A stretch of DNA of 64,000 bases, taken from the NCBI GenBank assembly GCA_948099385.1, contig CANUEZ040000159.1:6652501-6716500 (forward strand), given 5' to 3'. How positions within the stretch are numbered: the stretch's first letter is position 1; each line of letters begins with the position of its first letter. Source of the DNA: Fasciola hepatica. Lineage: Eukaryota > Platyhelminthes > Trematoda > Plagiorchiida > Fasciolidae. Of this stretch, positions 58,721-64,000 are shown one piece after another. The translations under genes were made by a program, and so were the position numbers. The notes below the pieces were generated by a model. That model was not told where the DNA came from and ran no database searches. It was given only the letters and a program-made list of their open reading frames with translations.

Positions 58721-59699
58721 GAGGGCTTCCACACATATACATTACGGGGGATGTATTCTAAAACTGAAGGAGCCCAAATCACTGCTATGTATCCTTCAGA
58801 TTTCTCCTCTTTTAGAGCAGCTGACGCACGGACTAAACCTCCGGAGGTGGTAGTGTCCTCACACACTGTTATGCAGTTCAAGACTAGCAGGGACAAGGCC
58901 CGGAGTCAGCTTTTGCGACCCTTCCTTAAAAAGTAAATTATCTATATTTATCACAACTTTGGCCTATTACAGTACCTCGCACACATCCCAATTCCGTCCC
59001 CCAACTGCCTCTGGATCTTGAAGCTCTGTATATCTATTTATTTCATGTCTCTGATTGCGCATGTAGTCTTCTCCGCCCCAGCTAGGTTCGCGTGTTAGAA
59101 ACTGTTGTGCTCGCCTAAACTTGTATGTGTTCGTGCTGTTCTAGCTTTCGGCCTGTTAAAATTGTGAGTCCTTGTTTTTTCCGAGAGTGAACCCGATTTT
59201 GTGCTCTGAAGTTGAGTCCATCAGACCCAAGGTTCCAATAAAGTACTATTTCAGTCGAAGCACGGTAAGATATTGAGGCTCACGTGTACAAGAAATTGGA
59301 CTGTTGAGGGCTGAGCCGCAAGTCCTGTGATCCGAATCCTGGCCAAAACTGGTAAGTGCCGCCCGGTTTGAATTCATAATGCTCTGGTCTTTAAATTGAA
59401 TTTTTGAATAGTTTTGTGAATTACCTAGTTTAATTCACAATACTGAGCGTATCATCATTGCATTTAAGGTGCGCTTTATCCGGAGAATATTTTTATTCTC
59501 CTTGTAGCATTGCCGAATAGCGTTCGGTGTTTTTTTGAAGCGATCTTCTCTCGCTTCTAGTCTTTCTTTTAGTTTTTCTTGTGTTAGCGGGCTTTACCTG
59601 CTAGTGTCAGAGTGCGTATTTTGTGTTTTGGTAAAGAGCACTTGAAATGTTTTCGCTCTCGTTTTTGGGGTTTTCGATGTGACACGCCTTTCTGACCCG
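58721..59699. other. Unassigned; probably includes the LINE-G 5' region
   Basis: A 76-codon plus frame at 58706-58936 is not recognised. An AATAAA at about 59237 and T-rich sequence lie upstream of ORF1. The LINE-G 5' end could not be located. Confidence 0.35.
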
Positions 59700-60566
59700 T
59701 GTCTCGCACCCAAGTGCGGAAAACGTGTGGTAAATGGTATAGTGCAAGGTGTGCAAGAGATGGGCTCACCCAAGATGTTCAGGAATAGCAAAGGACATCT
59801 ATGTCCTTTGTAAACAGAACCCATGGGCTGAATGGGTCTGTGCTCCCTGCAAGGATGCGGCCAGTCAGGCCTTTAAACTGCAGGCCCAAGGGCAGGACCA
59901 GTGCCCACCAAGTAGTACCTCAGTCGTAAGCCCAAAACCACCGCAAGCAGGTTGTACTAAGTCGTTTGCGGAAGTAGTATCCACACCCAAGAGGACAATC
60001 ATCCGAGCGAATGGACCAGCTCCGAGAGCTTGCCAGGCGGTCTTTGCCTCAACTCCTTTGAAGCAGACCAACGAGGGCCGGTGGACTGAGCAGAAGCCGA
60101 GAAGAGCGAGGCAGGTCAAAAAGAAGGGTGACTGTGATATTCCGAAGGATGGGTTAGCTAGGGTGGATGGCCCTGCTCTTGTGGCATTGGAAAACAAGGT
60201 GAAGGACCTGCAGAGGCAGATCTGGTCGATGGGCAGGGTCTCAAGCCACAGGCTCTAGATCTGAATTAGGAAGAACCCTTTATAATGGAATCGAAAGCCA
60301 GGAGGAACATAGGCAGGAGGAGGGTCTGCAACATACTGCGAATCGCAGGTGTTCCGTACCCTACTACTCTAAGAAGGATGCACAGAGTGGGGACATGGAA
60401 GTCACCACTGGGGAACAGAGGCGAACTTCGTGCGAGACCAATCCTAGCGGAGTTCGTTGATGAGTCCACCCGGGATAAACGTCTGGCGAGGGCAGCAATA
60501 GTGGCTCACATTACCAAGGGCAGGGACCAGATTGTGCCGGATGAGCATAGAGGCCTGGTGGTCTAG
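59700..60566 (+). pseudogene. LINE-G ORF1, PHD-like finger and coiled coil
   Basis: ORF1 proteins bind the element RNA. The pattern C-X3-C (CLAPKC, about 59704), C-X2-C, W-X-H-X3-C (CKVCKRWAHPRC, about 59743-59780) and WVCAPC (59837) fits a PHD finger, with a one-base frameshift near 59740. A Pro/Ser-rich linker and a short coiled coil (ENKVKDLQRQI) follow, with a stop at 60256-60258. A second frame at 60285-60566 has the ORF1 C-terminal block (ILRIAGVPYP; DESTRDKRLARAAIVAH; IVPDEHRGL). I do not see an esterase domain. Confidence 0.75.
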
Positions 60567-60920
60567 CCCCGGGAGGTAACCTTGCTCGACCAGCCAGGGC
60601 GCTGGTGAGAAACCAAAAAGTTCGGCGGAATGCCGTACTCGGCTCTCAGGCCCCGACCCCGACAATAGTAAAGAAGCCACGTGCGGGGTCGCAAATAGTT
60701 GTAATTGAAGACGCGCTGGAAGACGAGAATTAGCAGTACTGTCCGCAGATAGGAGGCAGTACGACCCCTGCCAGTCTAGATGTTGTGGCAACTCCTATAG
60801 AGATGGATTGGGAGTCGTCGGAAATTCCGGATCGCCGGCCGGCTTCATGCACCCCAGTGGGGACACCTGAAGCAAAAACGTGTCATCATCTCAGGCGTTG
60901 CGCCTGAGAAACAGACAGGA

Positions 60921-61620
60921 GTGAAAAACAAGAGTTACCTAGGCGACGGGGCAAACGCAGTGGTGTTATATACTAACGCGTGTAGTATTAGAAACAAATG
61001 GGCGGAACTCGCCAAAACAGCTGACGAGCAGAAAGCGTCAACAGTTGCCGCCACGGGAACATGGCTTTCTGAAGAAGACCATGTGTCAGGCCTAATAAGT
61101 AACGGTTTTGCAGCCCATAGGCAGGATCGATAACAGGATCGCCTTGGTGGTGGAGTAGCCATCCTCGTTAGGTCAGGTACAAACTACCTTGAGTCTCAGA
61201 CCAAGATGTGCACTCGCAGTATCCAGTTATGCGCCGTTACAATCATCCTTCCAGGCAGAAGGGTTAACGTTGTCTGTGTCTACAGGGCACCAAGCACAAA
61301 CCACGAAGAGGACGTTTGTTTACTGCGGACTTTGACTGAACTAGTTAAGGACGCACAAAAGACTTCAATCTCCCGCACATCGACTGGGTAGCTGAGGTCT
61401 GCGTGCCCGGATCGGAGGAGTAAACCTACTTAGAATGGCTGCATGCCAATGCGTTGCACCAACATATTAAGGAAAATACAAGATATAGGACTGGATGCGT
61501 TCCATCCTTGCTGGATTTAGCTATAACGAACTTCCCTAACTATGTGTCTGGACTGCTGGGCAAGAGTGACCACGTGTGTGTCAAAATAGTCCTATGCATG
61601 TGGCAACCCAAGGTACCCTC
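60921..61620 (+). pseudogene. LINE-G endonuclease
   Basis: This domain nicks target DNA. YTNACSIRNKWAEL (60975) holds the Asn motif; the next motif reads AATGTWLSEED where related copies have TETW, so the catalytic Glu is Gly. A TAA at 61131-61133 interrupts, then the frame continues with LGGGVAILVRSG and VNVVCVYRAP. A frameshift between 61390 and 61454 leads to ALHQHIKENTRYR, SLLDLAITN and GKSDHVCV, where the SDH catalytic motif is kept. Confidence 0.85.
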
Positions 61621-63690
61621 AAGGCTGGTCAGACATCTCGGTAGTATGGACATAGACGGGCTTCGTAGTAGGGCGATGGGCTTGACCTGGGGCACGGCAG
61701 AGGAGGCTACTGTCGAGGAGCGCTGGCAGACCATAAAGGGATTTCTGACTGCCCTGCAGGAAGAGTTCGCACCCTTAAAACGAAGGAGTGGGGAGGGCAA
61801 ACCCATGTGGTGGAAGGCTGCAATAGCCAAGGCCATCAGACGTAGAAACCACTGCTGGAACCAGTACAAAGCTTCCGACAGTCAGCTAGCCTGGAACCTC
61901 TATACAAAGCTGAGAGACGAGACTGTAAGCCTTTTGGGAACTTCCAAGCGGGAATTTCAGCTCAAATTGGCCCAATCTGTCAGACAAAAGCCGAAAACAT
62001 TCTACAGCTATGTACAGTCTAAAGGCTCAACAAGAAATGCCGTAGGTCCGCTATCCACTAGAGACTATGGTATTGTCACTGATGACCAGGGCAATGCAGA
62101 CGCCTTGGGGGAACACTTTAGTAGTGTACATAGAATGGATAGTGGGGTACGAGTAGATTTGACTCTGGTTCATCATTCTCCTCAGTTAAATGAGCTGGAC
62201 CTCTCAGAGGAAAGCGTGCGTAAGCACCTACAGGTGTTAAACAGCCACAAGTCAGCGGGCCCGAATGGAATTCATCCAGCTACCATCAAGCCGTTGGCGG
62301 ATATCATAGCTCCATCGGTATGCAGGCTGTACAGATCCACGTTGGACCAGGGTAAGCTGCCTCGGGAATGGAAAGTCGCGGCAGTCGTGGCAATACATAA
62401 GAGTGGGCCTAAGTCGGCTGTGCAGAACTACAGACCGGTAAGCCTGACTAGCATCCTATGTAAAGTCCTGGAGGAGATCATCCGTGCTCATATCTGCCAG
62501 CACTTACTGGAGAACTCCATGTTAAGTCCGATGCAGCATGGATTCCTGAAAAATAGATCTTGTCTTACCAATCTCCTGTGCTTCTTAGATGAAGTAACCC
62601 GACGACTGGACGAAGGTAAGGAAGTTGAGGTATGCTACCTCGGCTTTAGCAAGGCGTTCGACTCCGTTAATCATCGTCTCTTGCTATGCAAGATGGAGAC
62701 GTTCGGCATAGGTGGGCCAGTCTTTAGGTGGGTGGAGGACTTCCTCTCCCGCAGGAAGTTTTACGTCAAAGTGGGGGACAGGTGCTCCAGTTTGGTGAAT
62801 GTCACCAGTGGTGTACCTCAGGGATCCTAGGCCCGGTCCTATTCTTGTTATTAATTAATGACCTGGCATCCGCTCTTCAATCGCCCAGCTTCATTTTTGC
62901 GGATGATGTGAAGATTGTTGGATCTGAAGTTAGGGCGGACTTAGGCAGGGAAATAGGTACTCTCCTGAACTGGGCATACAAATGGGACTTACCTCTGAAC
63001 GCTCAAAAATGCCATTTGTTGTCAAGGACAACAGAGAGCCTAACTGTCGCTCACGATCAAGGGCTATTCACCGTAGAGGCAGTCAGTAGGGTTAAAGACC
63101 TTGGGGTCATCATGAACAATGACTTCAAATGGTCGGAGCAGTGCAACGCTGCTGCGCATAAGGCTCGTGGTGAGCTCTTTAGACTGCGATCAGCTTTGTC
63201 TTGCCGGCAGCCGGAGGTACTCGTGCCTATTTACATGGCTATAGTACGACCTCACTTAGAATGTAGCGTGCAGGCTTGGTCACCCTTCTACAAAAAGGAC
63301 GCCGTCTGCCTGGAGAAAGTCCAACGTCTTGCTACGCGAATGGTTGAGGGGCAGAGGGGTAAGACTTACGAGGAGAGACTCTGTGACCTGAATCTTTTCT
63401 CATTGGAAAAGAGGAGAAGTCGAGGAGATCTCAGAAACGTTCAAGGTAATGAAGGGCTTTTCCGGCCCTAGACCAGATAGTCTATTCCAAGTGGCCGTAG
63501 ACTCCAGAACAAGGGGACATGAAAAGAAGTTGATAAAAGCCCGATCTAGGTTGATGGCTAGATCTCACTTCTTCAGCAACAGGATTGTGAACAGTTGGAA
63601 CGGTCTGCCTGGTGAAATGGTAGATCTGTAGACTGTCCAATCCTTCAAATGTGCCCTAGATCGCAAGTGGTACGAGATCTTTCCTCGTGG
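61621..63690 (+). pseudogene. LINE-G reverse transcriptase
   Basis: RT copies element RNA at the nicked target. Blocks in order: FYSYVQSKGST (62000), SAGPNGIHPATIKPL (62255), NYRPVSLTSILCKVLEEII (62430), motif A CYLGFSKAFDSVNH (about 62633-62674), VTSGVPQGS (62802), and FADD at 62896-62907. A frameshift near 62828 separates motif A from FADD, and a second at about 63450 precedes the SHFFSNRIVNSWNGLP terminus. In motif A the residue before FSKAFD is Gly where most LINEs have the catalytic Asp. Confidence 0.9.
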
Positions 63691-63827
63691 TGAGCCTTGA
63701 GTATATCAACTAGATGGATGGCGAGTAGCACTGTGGTCCCTCTGGAATATGTTTTAATAGACTTTTTCGCTCATAGCATACAGTCTCAGTGAACGCTCAC
63801 GACCGATCTGAACTGCGCTACACCGGG

Positions 63828-64000
63828 TGTAAGTCAAATCTCGCAAATCGAGCAACGCGTAGCCAATTCAAACGAATCCCAAAACCAGAACAAGATTGAT
63901 TCGTAGCTTCTACGGTACTAAATTGAAATGCACAAAGGATACAAATATATACGAACCTCAAGTATGCGGCCAAATAGACTTCACAGTAAAACCCAAAGGT
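63828..64000 (-). repeat. BEL LTR, partial at window edge
   Basis: TGTAAGTCAAATC...GCAACGCGTAGCCAATTC...CCCAAAACC...TACGGTACTAAATTG...CGAACCTCAAGTATGCGGCC follows the order of the LTRs at 55025, 57056 and 58362. The rest lies outside the window. It abuts the 3' end of LINE-G. Confidence 0.65.

Larger units (their letters stand above)
59700..63827 (+). mobile_element. LINE-G, best preserved CR1/jockey-type LINE
   Basis: Two-ORF non-LTR element: ORF1 with a PHD-like zinc finger, ORF2 with APE-type endonuclease and reverse transcriptase ending in the WNGLP block. ORF1 with a PHD finger is typical of the CR1 group. It is inactive: there are frameshifts in both ORFs, and catalytic positions are altered in the endonuclease and in RT motif A. 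The 3' end is taken as the start of the BEL LTR at 63828. Confidence 0.88.

Noticed and set aside
1..64000. Retroviral envelope or a complete endogenous virus
   Set aside because: No env-like frame (signal peptide, Cys-rich ectodomain, transmembrane anchor) follows any integrase; all LTR elements end at integrase then LTR.

Overview
This 64 kb window is repeat-dominated nuclear DNA from a metazoan. The mix of BEL/Pao and Gypsy LTR retrotransposons, CR1/jockey-type LINEs and a tRNA-derived short repeat is typical of parasitic flatworm genomes, and a cestode or trematode is my best guess (moderate confidence, from family resemblance only). I found no host protein-coding gene that I can support, no rRNA, no intact tRNA gene and no bacterial-type system. 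Almost every recognisable coding stretch is a decayed retroelement.

Layout. 1-8389 is a minus-strand Gypsy element (Gypsy-1) split by a complete BEL/Pao element (BEL-1, 209-6612) with two 426-bp LTRs and a 5-bp target-site duplication. 8740-11586 is a graveyard of Gypsy LTRs, two of them head to head, plus a solo LTR of a second family. 12204-15085 is a minus-strand Gypsy pol (Gypsy-2), followed by another solo LTR. 17613-24660 holds two tandem, heavily decayed LINE copies (LINE-A and LINE-B, plus strand). 25000-26330 is a Gypsy gag-protease remnant cut by a third solo LTR. 26390-29020 is a minus-strand LINE (LINE-C). 29-34.7 kb has nothing I can name. 34755-35392 is a near-perfect inverted pair of a tRNA-derived repeat. 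39265-40738 (LINE-D), 41290-43315 (Gypsy-3, minus) and 44060-45200 (LINE-E) are old fragments in otherwise anonymous sequence. 48551-57505 is a BEL/Pao complex of oppositely oriented pieces: a minus-strand gag-protease-RT start, a plus-strand RT end-RNase H-integrase-LTR, a minus-strand LTR-gag, and an older minus-strand BEL. 57800-58361 is a LINE 3' fragment (LINE-F). 59700-63827 is the best preserved LINE (LINE-G), with a PHD-like ORF1, endonuclease and reverse transcriptase. A BEL LTR runs off the right edge.

How it works together. These genes are not a pathway. LTR-element Gag forms the particle, protease cleaves it, RT/RNase H makes cDNA and integrase inserts it; the LINE endonuclease nicks DNA and its RT primes on the nick. 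All copies seen carry stops, frameshifts or lost catalytic residues, so none looks autonomous. The points most worth a second look are the BEL complex (an LTR end fused directly to internal gag-pol sequence, and an almost identical 660-bp direct repeat), the inverted tRNA-derived repeat, and the unassigned solo-LTR family.
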